From: Lichenifustis flavocetrariae | Lineage (GTDB): Bacteria; Pseudomonadota; Alphaproteobacteria; Rhizobiales; Beijerinckiaceae | Reading direction: 5' to 3' | DNA: 64,000 nucleotides | Assembly: GCF_026130545.1 (NCBI RefSeq) | Contig: NZ_JAMOIM010000006.1 | Span: 62,001-126,000, forward strand | Shown here: positions 42,270-51,157 of the stretch, piece after piece | How positions within the stretch are numbered: position 1 is the stretch's first letter | Layout: every line of letters starts with the position of its first letter | Program-made: the position numbers and the translations under genes | Notes under the pieces: model-generated | The model's database searches: none | The model's input: the letters and a program-made list of their open reading frames with translations, nothing else | Told to the model about the DNA's origin: nothing

Positions 42270-43738
42270 AGAGCCAGGAAAAAGAAAACGGCCGTCGCGG
42301 CGCCGATCAGGAGACTGGATTTGTCGCGCAGGGCGAAGCTGACCGGATCATCGTTCATCTGTCCTCTATGGGCCAAGAGCCAGATGCGGCCCACCCAAAT
42401 CGACAGAATAACCGGGATCCCCCACAACATCTTCGGGTGATGATAAACGACCCCGCGCTGGGCTTCCTGGGCGATGAACAGGACCATGATGACAAGGGAG
42501 GCGACCGAGCTCGCGACACCCAAGGCGAGTGTCAGGGGCTCATCCTCGACACGATACCCGCGCCGCTCGAGACTGTGGGACACTTTGGAGCCGGCCCGGA
42601 TGATCTCCGTGTGGCGCTTCGCTATGGCGAGCGACACGAAGAAAAACACCGAAAAGGTCAGCAGCCACTCGGCGAGGGGTTGGCCGAGGAGCGCGATGCC
42701 CATCACGAGCCGAGTGGTGAACAGGATGCCGATCACCAGCGTATCGAGCAGCGGAATGCGTTTGAGGCCGAACGAATAGGCCAGGGTCAGCGCCAGATAC
42801 GAGGCCAGCGCCAGGGCAAAGGCATGCGACAGCAGCAAGGCCCCGATAAAGGCCAGGACGAGCGCACAGCCCGCCATGGTAAACCCGGCTCTGATCGACA
42901 TGAGCCCGCTCGCCAGCGCACGGTGCTTTTTCGACCAGTGCCGCCGATCCGCCTCCAGATCGGCGATATCGTTCATGAGATAGGTGGCGGAGGTCACCAT
43001 CAGGAGACAGCAGAGGCCGAGCAGCACATGCAGGATGGCCGACGGATCGGTCCAGCCATGGCTGAGAATGAGAGGCACGAAGATGAGCGCGTTCTTCGAC
43101 CAGTGATGAACCCGCAAGGCCTTGAGGAGGGGCCGGATGCCGAGGGGCTTCGAGCGGAACTCGGCTTCGATCGGCTTGCCGAGGCGCCGCGCCTCGCTGG
43201 CGACGCCCGGCGCCACACCGGCCAGCACGATGCCGCGCGCCTTGGCCCACACGGCGAGGTCCGCTGCGCTATCGCCCGCGTAGACAAAACCATCCGGGAA
43301 GGTGCGGTCCAGATAGTCCGCCTTGGCGGCTCCCTTCAGGTTGATCACATCAGAGCCAACCGCGGAGTGAAACAGACCGAGCCGCCGCTCGATCGCCTCG
43401 ACGATGGTGCGATTGGCGGCCGAGCAGAGGTGAATCTCACGCCCCTTTGTGGCCTCGTCGCGCAACCATTGCACCAGATCCTCACGTAGCGGAAGGTGTT
43501 CCGCCGAGAAGGCGATGCGGGACGACAGCCCCGCCTTGAACGCCGCGCGTCCCTGCTGCAGCAGGGGAACGGCTCGGGCCAGCCCCGAAGGATTGGTGAA
43601 AAGACCCACGGCGAGATGCTCGTAGAGCGAGTCGGTCAGGATCAATGTGTGATCGAGATCCACGATGAGCGGGTAGATCCGAGAGTCCGGTGACAACACA
43701 GACTGGCTTACCTTTTCGTTGCTCTCAAGTGGCTGCAT
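42266..43738 (-). CDS. HAD phosphatase fused to UbiA prenyltransferase (DPPR synthase-like)
   Basis: The 490-residue product has two parts. Residues about 20-185 are a HAD domain: nucleophile DLDHT (27-31), Lys region and GDSAADLAVW (about 155-164). Residues about 200-490 are a UbiA membrane domain with the prenyl-PP motif NDIADLEAD (256-264) and YSFGLKRIPLLD (321-332). Rv3806c, the mycobacterial 5-phosphoribosyl-1-pyrophosphate:decaprenyl-phosphate transferase, is the same UbiA type and needs a later phosphatase; the HAD half could supply it. The Azorhizobium arabinosylation gene noeC is also of this class. First gene of the operon. Confidence 0.88.
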   Translation of the reverse strand: MQPLESNEKVSQSVLSPDSRIYPLIVDLDHTLILTDSLYEHLAVGLFTNPSGLARAVPLLQQGRAAFKAGLSSRIAFSAEHLPLREDLVQWLRDEATKGREIHLCSAANRTIVEAIERRLGLFHSAVGSDVINLKGAAKADYLDRTFPDGFVYAGDSAADLAVWAKARGIVLAGVAPGVASEARRLGKPIEAEFRSKPLGIRPLLKALRVHHWSKNALIFVPLILSHGWTDPSAILHVLLGLCCLLMVTSATYLMNDIADLEADRRHWSKKHRALASGLMSIRAGFTMAGCALVLAFIGALLLSHAFALALASYLALTLAYSFGLKRIPLLDTLVIGILFTTRLVMGIALLGQPLAEWLLTFSVFFFVSLAIAKRHTEIIRAGSKVSHSLERRGYRVEDEPLTLALGVASSVASLVIMVLFIAQEAQRGVVYHHPKMLWGIPVILSIWVGRIWLLAHRGQMNDDPVSFALRDKSSLLIGAATAVFFFLAL

Positions 43739-44219
43739 ATAAAGCCAGATCCGCCAAGTCTCAAAGCGCAAAAATATCGCACAAATCTGCGCGTGCGCAG
43801 AACAGTGTACTATCGTGTTTTGCCATAAAAATAGGCCCGCTGTCAAAACCTCAACCGACTGACGTGGACACCTTCTTGCGAGACAGATTTCGGAAGCGCA
43901 AACGACAGCTCGGCCGATTGCATTGAACCGCCACGCCGATTTACCTTGCTGGGCTGGTCTGCCCGGCGCGTGTCACTTCCCCGTCACCCTCTGATGTTGT
44001 GCCGATTCGCTGACAGCAGAGTCGGTTGCGTCACCCCGATCGCTGTGGCAAGTCTCGTAACGGAATGAGAGATCGGATGATCCACGTCGAAGACCAAGAA
44101 ATGTCGTGTCTCACCGATCTCTTGAGTCGCCAAGCAGCCATATTGTCTCTGTGCCGCACCAATCTCTGGGATAAACCCCGTACGTGGCCTCACCTTCGGG
44201 TCTCTCGCAGAGAGCAGGC
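43739..44219. other. Divergent promoter region between the UbiA operon and the GT-C gene
   Basis: 481 bases with no supported gene; short open frames on both strands lack family-like sequence. The part next to UbiA is AT-richer than the neighbours and contains the inverted repeat at 43786-43801. It should hold the promoters of both transcription units. Confidence 0.55.
43786..43801. promoter_or_regulatory. Perfect inverted repeat ahead of the arabinose-type operon
   Basis: TCTGCGC-GT-GCGCAGA lies 48-63 bases upstream of the UbiA start, in the divergent gap to the GT-C gene. It is a plausible operator or a chance GC palindrome; nothing else in this gap looks like a site. Confidence 0.4.
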
Positions 44220-45905
44220 ATGACGCCGATACCGTCACGCGTAAGCGGCCGATTGTCTGCGACCCTTACAGAATGGGTTCTTCCCCTCATCGTCTTGGGC
44301 CTCGTGTTCGCGGTCACCGTCGGGATCGTCGGTCCGTTCGGAAATTTCCCGCTGAATGACGACTGGTCGTTTGGCAGCACGACGCAGCGCCTATTCGCGA
44401 CCGGCATCTGGGCTCCGACCAGCTACCCCAGCATGCCTTTGATCACCAACGCGCTTTGGGCGCTGCCGGTGTGCAGTGTCACGGCCTGCAGCTTCGATGA
44501 TCTCCGCATCGCCACGCTTCTGGCGGCCGTGCTGCTGTTCGTCGCAACCTTCGTGCTGATCCGGTCGCGGGGCTCGGTGGCAGTGGCGATCGTCGCAGCC
44601 GCGACGATGATCTTCAATCCTATCGGTTACACACTCTCGTTCACCTTCATGACCGACGTCCTGTTCTGGGCGCTGGTCACCATCAGCGCGATCGTGTTCA
44701 TCGCGTCGCTCGAACGAGACTCGGTCTTGCTGGCCGTCGTGGGCACCCTGGTGTCCATTGCTGCTACCCTATCCCGCCAACTCGCGTTGGCGGTGCCCTT
44801 GGCCTTCGGTCTTGTCTGCCTGTTGCAGGCGGGACCATGGCGGCGCAAGAGCCTCGTCGCGGTCGTCCCGGTCCTCGTTTGCGGCGCCGTGCTGGTGGGC
44901 TTCGATCACTGGCTCGTGGCGACCGGCAAGGTTCCGGCGCAGCTGACGGCTCAGTCCGAAGGTATCCTGCAATCCTTTCGGATGCCGGGCCTGCTGGCGA
45001 AACGTGTCGCCGAGAATATGGCCACGGCCTATCTCTATATGGGACTGTTCAGCCTGCCGGTATTGCTGCTGACGCGCCGTCCCGATTTCGAGCCGCCGAA
45101 CGTCTGGCTCCGCCGCGCGCCGCGTCTCCTCGCCTGCGCGGCCGTCGTCCTGACGGTGGCGATCATGGTGGCAGCGCATCGCATCATGCCCTTCGGCAAG
45201 AACATCCTGGTGCCCGAGGGGGTGGGGCCCCTCACGTTGCGCGACGCCTTCGTGCTCGGCCTGCCGAACGTCCCGCGTCTGCCCGCGGCGTGGTGGATGG
45301 CCGTCACGTTGCTCGGCCTCGTGGGAACCTACGCTCTGGTGGATCGCCTGTCGCTCTTCCTCGTCGCGACCGCCCTCCGCTTCCCGAGGGAGCGCCTGAG
45401 GCCGGACGACGCGAGCCCTCTCTTCGCCGTGCTGGCCGTGCTGGCCTACACGACGCCCCTGCTGGCGCTTTCCGCCTACGACCGCTATTTCGTGGCCTTT
45501 CTGCCCTTGGCGTTCTTCGTTATCGTGGCGACCGCGAGTCCGGCGCCCGTGATGCGCTTCCGTTTTGGTGCCGCCGCCGCGATCCTTCTCGCGCTTACAG
45601 TGTTTTCCGTCCTGGCCCTGCACGATTATTTCGCCTGGAATCGCACCCGTTGGACGGCAATCGCAGACCTGCAGGCCGCCCATGAGGCCTCGCCAGAGAC
45701 GTTGGACGGCGGCATCGAATATAACGGACTCTTCTCCTACGACCCCTCCTACACGCCGACTCCGAACAAGAGTTTTTGGTGGGTAAAGAATGATGACTAC
45801 ATGATCACCTTCGGCCCGGTCGCGGGGATGACGGTGCTGAAGCAATATCCCTATCGGGCCTACCTGCCGCCGTTCGAGCGATCGATTTTTGTCCTTCATC
45901 ATTGA
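44220..45905 (+). CDS. GT-C fold membrane glycosyltransferase
   Basis: The 561-residue product has about ten to twelve transmembrane segments. The first periplasmic loop carries the GT-C acidic motif FPLNDDW (D47, D48), and the C-terminal part after about residue 480 is soluble and periplasmic. GT-C enzymes use polyprenyl-phospho-sugars as donors on the outer face, e.g. ArnT and mycobacterial arabinosyltransferases. Next to a probable polyprenyl-phospho-arabinose operon it is a candidate user of that donor, but sequence alone does not show this. ATG at 44220 preceded by AGAGAGCAGG. Confidence 0.75.
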   Translation: MTPIPSRVSGRLSATLTEWVLPLIVLGLVFAVTVGIVGPFGNFPLNDDWSFGSTTQRLFATGIWAPTSYPSMPLITNALWALPVCSVTACSFDDLRIATLLAAVLLFVATFVLIRSRGSVAVAIVAAATMIFNPIGYTLSFTFMTDVLFWALVTISAIVFIASLERDSVLLAVVGTLVSIAATLSRQLALAVPLAFGLVCLLQAGPWRRKSLVAVVPVLVCGAVLVGFDHWLVATGKVPAQLTAQSEGILQSFRMPGLLAKRVAENMATAYLYMGLFSLPVLLLTRRPDFEPPNVWLRRAPRLLACAAVVLTVAIMVAAHRIMPFGKNILVPEGVGPLTLRDAFVLGLPNVPRLPAAWWMAVTLLGLVGTYALVDRLSLFLVATALRFPRERLRPDDASPLFAVLAVLAYTTPLLALSAYDRYFVAFLPLAFFVIVATASPAPVMRFRFGAAAAILLALTVFSVLALHDYFAWNRTRWTAIADLQAAHEASPETLDGGIEYNGLFSYDPSYTPTPNKSFWWVKNDDYMITFGPVAGMTVLKQYPYRAYLPPFERSIFVLHH

Positions 45906-45956
45906 TGACCGGGATTTTGCCAACGTCGAAGGAGTTCGCCTAGTGGGGCAAGCACG

Positions 45957-47162
45957 ATGACAACCATCCTTCCTATCATCGGCCTCATTCTCATGATGGC
46001 GACAAGCTATGCGCTGGCATGGTGTTTTTCCCGGTCGCAGCCGGTAGCCAATCAGGCTGCAAGAACCGGATGCCTCGATGGATTGCGTGGTTATCTCGCT
46101 CTGAGCGTCGTCGCGCATCACTTTCTGCGTGTGTGGAACGACGCGCGGTCCGGCAGCATGGTCGCGCCGGATGGAAACATCGTGTTTCAGAACCTCGGAC
46201 CGACGGCTGTCATGCTGTTCTTCATGATCACGGCCTTCCTGTTCTACAGCAAGATCGTCGCGGCTCGTGGTACGTTGGACTGGCGCGCTCTTTATACGTC
46301 CCGGTTCTTTCGGCTGATCCCTGCCTATTGGATCGTCCTCGCCGTCATGCTCATCTTGCTGATGGTGTTGCAGGACTGGAAGCTGCAGGTGTCGCCGTCG
46401 CGGTTCTTGTCGGAAGTCGCCCGATGGATGCTGTTCACCTTGCCGGGTGGGCCACCCATCAACGGATACCGGGAGACGGGGAGCCTGCTCGCGGGCGTGA
46501 TCTGGACGCTCAGATACGAGTGGCTGTTCTATCTTCTGCTTCCGGTCCTGGCCCTCGTCGTGTGGCACTTGGGTCGCACGCAAATCCTTCGCCTCGGCAT
46601 GCTCGTCGTGGGCGCCCTGGTGACGGCTTTCGGCCCTGCCATCGTTGTGTTCCATTTCTCGTCGGCCTTCGCGCTTCCCTTTCTTCTGGGTATGATCGCC
46701 GCCGAATTGAACGGAATCCGGAGTCTCAGGAGCTTCGCCCGTGATTGGCGAGGGACGTTGGCGGGACTCGCCTGCCTTGGCCTCCTCCTCACTTGTGCCC
46801 CAGACGAGAGCCTTACGTGGCGCGCCCCCTTCCTGATCGTCTTCTTTCTGACGGTCGTTGCGGGAAATAGCTACTTCGGTCTCCTGGCGCGGCGGCCGAG
46901 CATCCTGCTGGGAGACGCGAGCTACAGTATCTATCTCCTCCACGGGCTAGCCTTGAACGCAATGCCTCTCGTCTTCGGGGCAACGATCTACGCGGACGCA
47001 CAGGGACTGACGGGCTGGCTTCTCCTCCCGCCAATTGCCGCCACGATCGTGGTTCTGGCGATCCTCAACTATCGACTCGTGGAAGCGCCGTTCATCCGAA
47101 TGGGAAGAGACGTTCTGCGAGCCCGGCGGGAAGCGCCCGTTCTGGCGAAGATCGCGCCTTAA
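45957..47162 (+). CDS. Acyltransferase-3 (OafA-like) membrane protein
   Basis: A 401-residue, ten-helix acyltransferase-3 protein. The family RX10H motif lies at about R44 to H55 (LDGLRGYLALSVVAHHF), followed by LGPTAVMLFFMITAFLFY and YRETGSLLAGVIWTLRYEWLFYLLLPVLA. The C-terminal SYSIYLLHGLALN is also typical. Such proteins O-acetylate surface glycans. It starts 51 bases after the GT-C gene, probably on the same transcript, so it may decorate that transferase's product. Confidence 0.9.
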   Translation: MTTILPIIGLILMMATSYALAWCFSRSQPVANQAARTGCLDGLRGYLALSVVAHHFLRVWNDARSGSMVAPDGNIVFQNLGPTAVMLFFMITAFLFYSKIVAARGTLDWRALYTSRFFRLIPAYWIVLAVMLILLMVLQDWKLQVSPSRFLSEVARWMLFTLPGGPPINGYRETGSLLAGVIWTLRYEWLFYLLLPVLALVVWHLGRTQILRLGMLVVGALVTAFGPAIVVFHFSSAFALPFLLGMIAAELNGIRSLRSFARDWRGTLAGLACLGLLLTCAPDESLTWRAPFLIVFFLTVVAGNSYFGLLARRPSILLGDASYSIYLLHGLALNAMPLVFGATIYADAQGLTGWLLLPPIAATIVVLAILNYRLVEAPFIRMGRDVLRARREAPVLAKIAP

Positions 47163-47221
47163 GATCATGCATTTTCGTACTCCCCACCACTCTATGAACC
47201 GTCGAGCGCCTTCTCGTCCTC

Positions 47222-47864
47222 CTCATCTTAGCTCGACTTTGCGCATTTTGCCGGTGTCGCTGGTCCGCCCTGGCGGCCGCCCGCATCCCGTTCCTGATGC
47301 TGGTCGGTTGGTTCGCGGCTTCGGGACCTGTGGTGATCGGCCTTGAAGACACCATTGAGCATTGGGCGTCGATGGGTTGCCAAGATCAAGGCCCGTGGCA
47401 TCTACCGGGACCCCGTAAGGTCGAGCCACGGGCACTTTTTCAAGGCCAGCGGATTGCGCTGGCTGTCGGCCATGCTGCTGGCGCCGGTTTCCTAGACCGG
47501 TCGTATCTGGGCGCTCTCTTTCCTCACCGCGCCGATGGCGTCGGTACGCAGGGTCAGGCATAAGACGCTGGTCGACGGCGCCCGCCAGATCATGCTGCAG
47601 ATCGCCCGCTGGCTTCCGGGCCGCCCCATCGTGATCGTGGCGGACAGCATCTTCTCGGCCATCGATCTGCTGGCCGCTGTGTGGAACCGCGTCAGCGTCG
47701 TCACGCGGCTCAGGTTCGATGCTCGCCTGTTCGCGCCCGCGGAACCGCGCGAGGCCGGCGCGATCAGGCGACCACGGCGCAATGCCGAGCGGCTTCCGAC
47801 ATTGGCCCAGCGCCCCCTCGAGCCGCGGATAACGCTCATCGTCCACGATCCACATTACCGATGA
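47222..47864 (+). mobile_element. Decayed DDE transposase (IS701/IS4-like) remnant
   Basis: Conceptual translation across frames reads LVGWFAASGPVVIGLEDTIEHW, then (frame +1) RRWVAKIKARGIYRDPVRSS-HGHFFKASGLRWLSAMLLAPVS, an in-frame TAG where the family has Trp, then GRIWAL-FLTAPMASVRRVRHKTLVDGARQIMLQIARWLPGRPIVIVADSIFSAIDLLAAV. The GLxDTI and ADSIFS blocks hold DDE-type aspartates. So it has at least one frameshift (near 47368) and one stop (near 47494), and both ends are missing. No inverted repeats or target duplication could be identified. Confidence 0.8.
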
Positions 47865-49170
47865 AAGTATCAGGTAGCGTCAGGGATATTTGCGACGTCC
47901 CATTTCCCGGCGGAAGCCGTATTTCAGAAGGCGGGATAGTGGCCGGCCATATTTCGACCACACAGGCTCGAACACTTGAGCACTGATGTACCTGTTCCGC
48001 CCAGGACGGCCCGGTGAGGAATCGCTGCGGCCAGCTCGACAACAGGCGTTGTCCCACCCCATTTGCTGCAATGATAACAAGCAGCAGCGTGGAGAATGCT
48101 CTGATCGCTACATGATTAGACGTCGAAAGAAGCAAGAGCGAAATGACAAGACAGCTCGCCCCGAAAAAGAAGTATCGACTACCGACTAAAGGCGCTGTTT
48201 CCAATACGGAAGCACCAGGGATTGATCCAACAACGTTCAGCGCGGTCACCAGGACCCACAAGCCAACAACGTAAAATATTTGTGACCTCAACCTTGATTC
48301 GACGTGTTGCCTCCAGGCAAATAAAATCAATGTGCTAAATAAAAGGCAAATCAATATCGAGAAATAATGCATTCCGACCCAAGTAGTTACAAGACTGGTT
48401 GCCTTAACGCCAACTATAGGCTGAAAAATGGTGCCAGCGATGATGGACTGGACGATCGCCAAACTATGCAGGTCATACGACCTGTTGGAAAACTCGGTTG
48501 TTAGGATAGCTAGTAGCTGCACACAAGTCGATAGCGCGAGCAATCCCCCCAAAGAGGCAAAGACAACCGATCGACTCAAAATGCCTTTCGCTATAAATCC
48601 CGGTGCAAGCATACACGACGGGACGCCGGTCAATCCGCACAACAATGTCCATGCACAAGCGATACCGAAACGACGCCTAACTATATCTTCATTGAGAAGA
48701 AGAACCATTAAAACGCTAAGCGAGCATAACCACTGTATATTTGTCGATGTTAGCCAGACTTCGTAACTTTCGGGCAGAAAGAACCAGCCAGCCAAAAAAA
48801 AGAGCGCGAATCCGGGAGCATTAGCTACACCCATCGCCCAGTATGCGAGCTGCATGAACAAAACACCACTGACTATAAACGCCGCGTAAGTGGTCACGTA
48901 TGGCATCAGATCAACATACGACCTGATGGCGAACCAGCATGCTATTGCATTGATAAGTTGTACAGACCCACGATAATTATAGGTGAGCGCCTGAAGGAAG
49001 CTCTTTGAAGCCATGTCAGGCATGAATACGGACCCCTCTTCAGCCCATAACCGCCCATGCAGCATAACTTCAGGCATTTTGGTAAAGGAAAGAATGATGA
49101 AGAGCGCGGTCATCAGCATCCATCGTCTGCTGCTTTGGCTAGTGAATGCCACATAGATGCTGTCGAACAT
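47836..49170 (-). CDS. Multispanning membrane protein, function unknown
   Basis: The 444-residue product has about ten to eleven hydrophobic segments and a short cytoplasmic or periplasmic tail. The first loop contains MLHGRLWAEEGSVFMP, an acidic, Trp-containing loop reminiscent of GT-C-type proteins, though I cannot confirm a family. GGAGACGT precedes the ATG. DNA is clearly AT-richer than around it, suggesting transfer. Its 3' end runs into the transposase remnant, so the last residues may derive from it. Confidence 0.7.
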   Translation of the reverse strand: MFDSIYVAFTSQSSRRWMLMTALFIILSFTKMPEVMLHGRLWAEEGSVFMPDMASKSFLQALTYNYRGSVQLINAIACWFAIRSYVDLMPYVTTYAAFIVSGVLFMQLAYWAMGVANAPGFALFFLAGWFFLPESYEVWLTSTNIQWLCSLSVLMVLLLNEDIVRRRFGIACAWTLLCGLTGVPSCMLAPGFIAKGILSRSVVFASLGGLLALSTCVQLLAILTTEFSNRSYDLHSLAIVQSIIAGTIFQPIVGVKATSLVTTWVGMHYFSILICLLFSTLILFAWRQHVESRLRSQIFYVVGLWVLVTALNVVGSIPGASVLETAPLVGSRYFFFGASCLVISLLLLSTSNHVAIRAFSTLLLVIIAANGVGQRLLSSWPQRFLTGPSWAEQVHQCSSVRACVVEIWPATIPPSEIRLPPGNGTSQISLTLPDTFIGNVDRGR

Positions 49171-49357
49171 ACGTCTCCATTCCAGATTATCGCCTACCCG
49201 TGCACAAAGCCGCGACTAAGCGTCAATACGCGATTTGCTGGCCACTTACAAACTGTTGCGCTCTGGTTCCTGCTCGGCTGCAAAACGTCAAGAGGGTCGT
49301 AGGCATCGTCTCCTTTTTCAGACGCTGCCTACGGCCGACGAATTTCCTAAACTTTTC

Positions 49358-50854
49358 TTAATTCGAGTAGGCTCCGATGTCGACAGGGACTTTCCTTGTT
49401 TTTCCAGTGATATCGGTCGTTGGTGCCTTGGCTGGAGAGCCTGCCCCGATGCCTGCGCTGCCGCCTTTCAGCCTCAGGTCATAAGCGCCATTTGCATTGT
49501 CCAGTTTGACAAAGAGCGATGATGGAGTAGGGACAAGAGTAGTCTGTGTGGATGGTTGGCCGGACTTTACCAGCGCCACGGTTATGCTACCCTCCTTGCC
49601 GATGAGCTTCGATGTGAATATATTGTGGTCATAGCTTACCCCGGGTTCAGCAACGGCCAGCACTGGAGCAATATTATTTCTAACAAGTATATTGGACGGC
49701 AGTGACCCATCTTTTCCATGTGAAATCCACAGCAAGGCCTGCGTTGAGCCGCTTGAAACAACAGTATTATTGATTACCGAGCTGTTTTTTGCACCAAATA
49801 CAGCAATTCCATTATTCGTATCTGTCACAACAACATTATTCTGGACAATGAGGTTATCCCACTTCCCGTCGAAGATCGAGATGCCTTGCAGGTAGCTGTC
49901 TGGGTCATTCAATTTGATGATCTTGTTGTCTTCGATTCGAACGTTCGAGTTCGTTGTATAAGCGCCATTCACAAGGTTCGACCAGCCCTGAATAGCATCA
50001 GCATGATATCCGTTTAGCTTGTTGATATTTCCATTCGTAAATGTATTGCCACGAACCGTTATATTGCTATATGTTATGTCGATACCGTCAGTCTGGAAAT
50101 AATCGACAACGTTGTTGGCGAAAAAATTACTGTCCTTTCCCATCATGGCGCCATTAAATACGTTATAAATCTTGCTGTTGGTCAAGCTAACGCACGAAAC
50201 TCTTGAGGAAAACGTGGTGAAGTAGGGCTTCAATATCCAGTCTGCATCCGACCAGCCTCTAGTATCGTCAGTTGTAGAAAACGTGTCATTGGAAAACACA
50301 ACATTATTCGAAATGCCCGTGTAATCACCGTCTCCAACCGTCACTTGTCCGTCCAAAGGTTTCTTCTTGACGTCGGTATTGGTGCTCGGGCTCCCTCCCT
50401 GGAATTTTATGCCCTGAAAGACAAACTTGGCAGAACTCACGATGTTCATTTGGCGAATGACGGGGGTTTGGCCCGGTCCGGCCATGACCCAAACGAAATC
50501 TGTATTGAAGGAGTTCAGAATCTTGAGTGTGCCGTAGTTTCCACTCATGAGGATGACAACATCACCTGCTTTAATCGGACCTGATGGGTTCACGTCTCCG
50601 TACGATTGGTTCTTATTCGACCACGCTTTTGCCGACAGAAGCTTGTTGCTCATTCCGATGACGGCCGTTAGGTTTTTCCAGGGCTTTGCCGCCGACCCAT
50701 CACCTTGGTCCGAACCTTTTACAGGGTCGACGTAGAAATTGCGGTGACTTGGTTTAATGCTCGGCACTGGGCACCCAGGATAGACTTCAATCGCTTGGGC
50801 AATGGCAGGACAAACCGCCATGAACATACCTGCTGCCAGGACTCTTTTCAACAA
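49358..50854 (-). CDS. Secreted right-handed parallel beta-helix protein
   Basis: A 498-residue exported protein. The start is a TTG (50854 or the adjacent 50851), since CGGAGG lies five to eight bases upstream and the basic N-terminus KRVLAAGMFMAVCPAIAQA is needed for the signal peptide. The mature part has FYVDPVKGSDQGDGSAAKPWKNL at the N-terminus and many N-rich turns (NNVVFSNDTFS, NNVVDYFQTDGIDITYSNITVRGNTF, NNGIAVFGAKNSSVINNTVV), typical of parallel beta-helix repeats as in pectate lyases and polysaccharide epimerases. It ends DIGAYSN. Polysaccharide binding or cleavage is the probable role. In the AT-rich island. Confidence 0.82.
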   Translation of the reverse strand: MLKRVLAAGMFMAVCPAIAQAIEVYPGCPVPSIKPSHRNFYVDPVKGSDQGDGSAAKPWKNLTAVIGMSNKLLSAKAWSNKNQSYGDVNPSGPIKAGDVVILMSGNYGTLKILNSFNTDFVWVMAGPGQTPVIRQMNIVSSAKFVFQGIKFQGGSPSTNTDVKKKPLDGQVTVGDGDYTGISNNVVFSNDTFSTTDDTRGWSDADWILKPYFTTFSSRVSCVSLTNSKIYNVFNGAMMGKDSNFFANNVVDYFQTDGIDITYSNITVRGNTFTNGNINKLNGYHADAIQGWSNLVNGAYTTNSNVRIEDNKIIKLNDPDSYLQGISIFDGKWDNLIVQNNVVVTDTNNGIAVFGAKNSSVINNTVVSSGSTQALLWISHGKDGSLPSNILVRNNIAPVLAVAEPGVSYDHNIFTSKLIGKEGSITVALVKSGQPSTQTTLVPTPSSLFVKLDNANGAYDLRLKGGSAGIGAGSPAKAPTTDITGKTRKVPVDIGAYSN

Positions 50855-51157
50855 CGCAACCTCCGCATGTTAGATGCCGTGTTATAGAACGTAGTTCTGT
50901 CGGCCTCCCTAACGGAATTACGACGTGTTGTAACAATGCTTCAGATATTGAGGCCTTCTGTCCCAGGAACCGCTTTTGAAGCCGGGAGGCACCCCTAGCG
51001 TACCTCGTGCATAGGTTAACGGCATGTGTCCAGTCGAGACGCATTCCTAAGCCAATTGGACCCACGTTCGGAATGGTCAAACCTGACAACACTCCCCTCG
51101 GTAGATATCTTCGCGGTTCAGACGAGGTGCAGTTGCAGGCGAATCCATTAAGTCCAA
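50855..51157. other. Gene-free spacer in the AT-rich island
   Basis: 303 bases between the beta-helix and Wzy-like genes, both read leftward. It contains the beta-helix Shine-Dalgarno and probable promoter; no convincing open frame or terminator. Confidence 0.5.

Noticed and set aside
43984-44238. Short open frames in the divergent gap before the GT-C gene
   Set aside because: No family resemblance, no good ribosome-binding site, overlapping on both strands.
44769-46943. 724-codon minus-strand open frame
   Set aside because: Shadow of the GT-C and acyltransferase genes; rich in charged residues and Gln with no domain.
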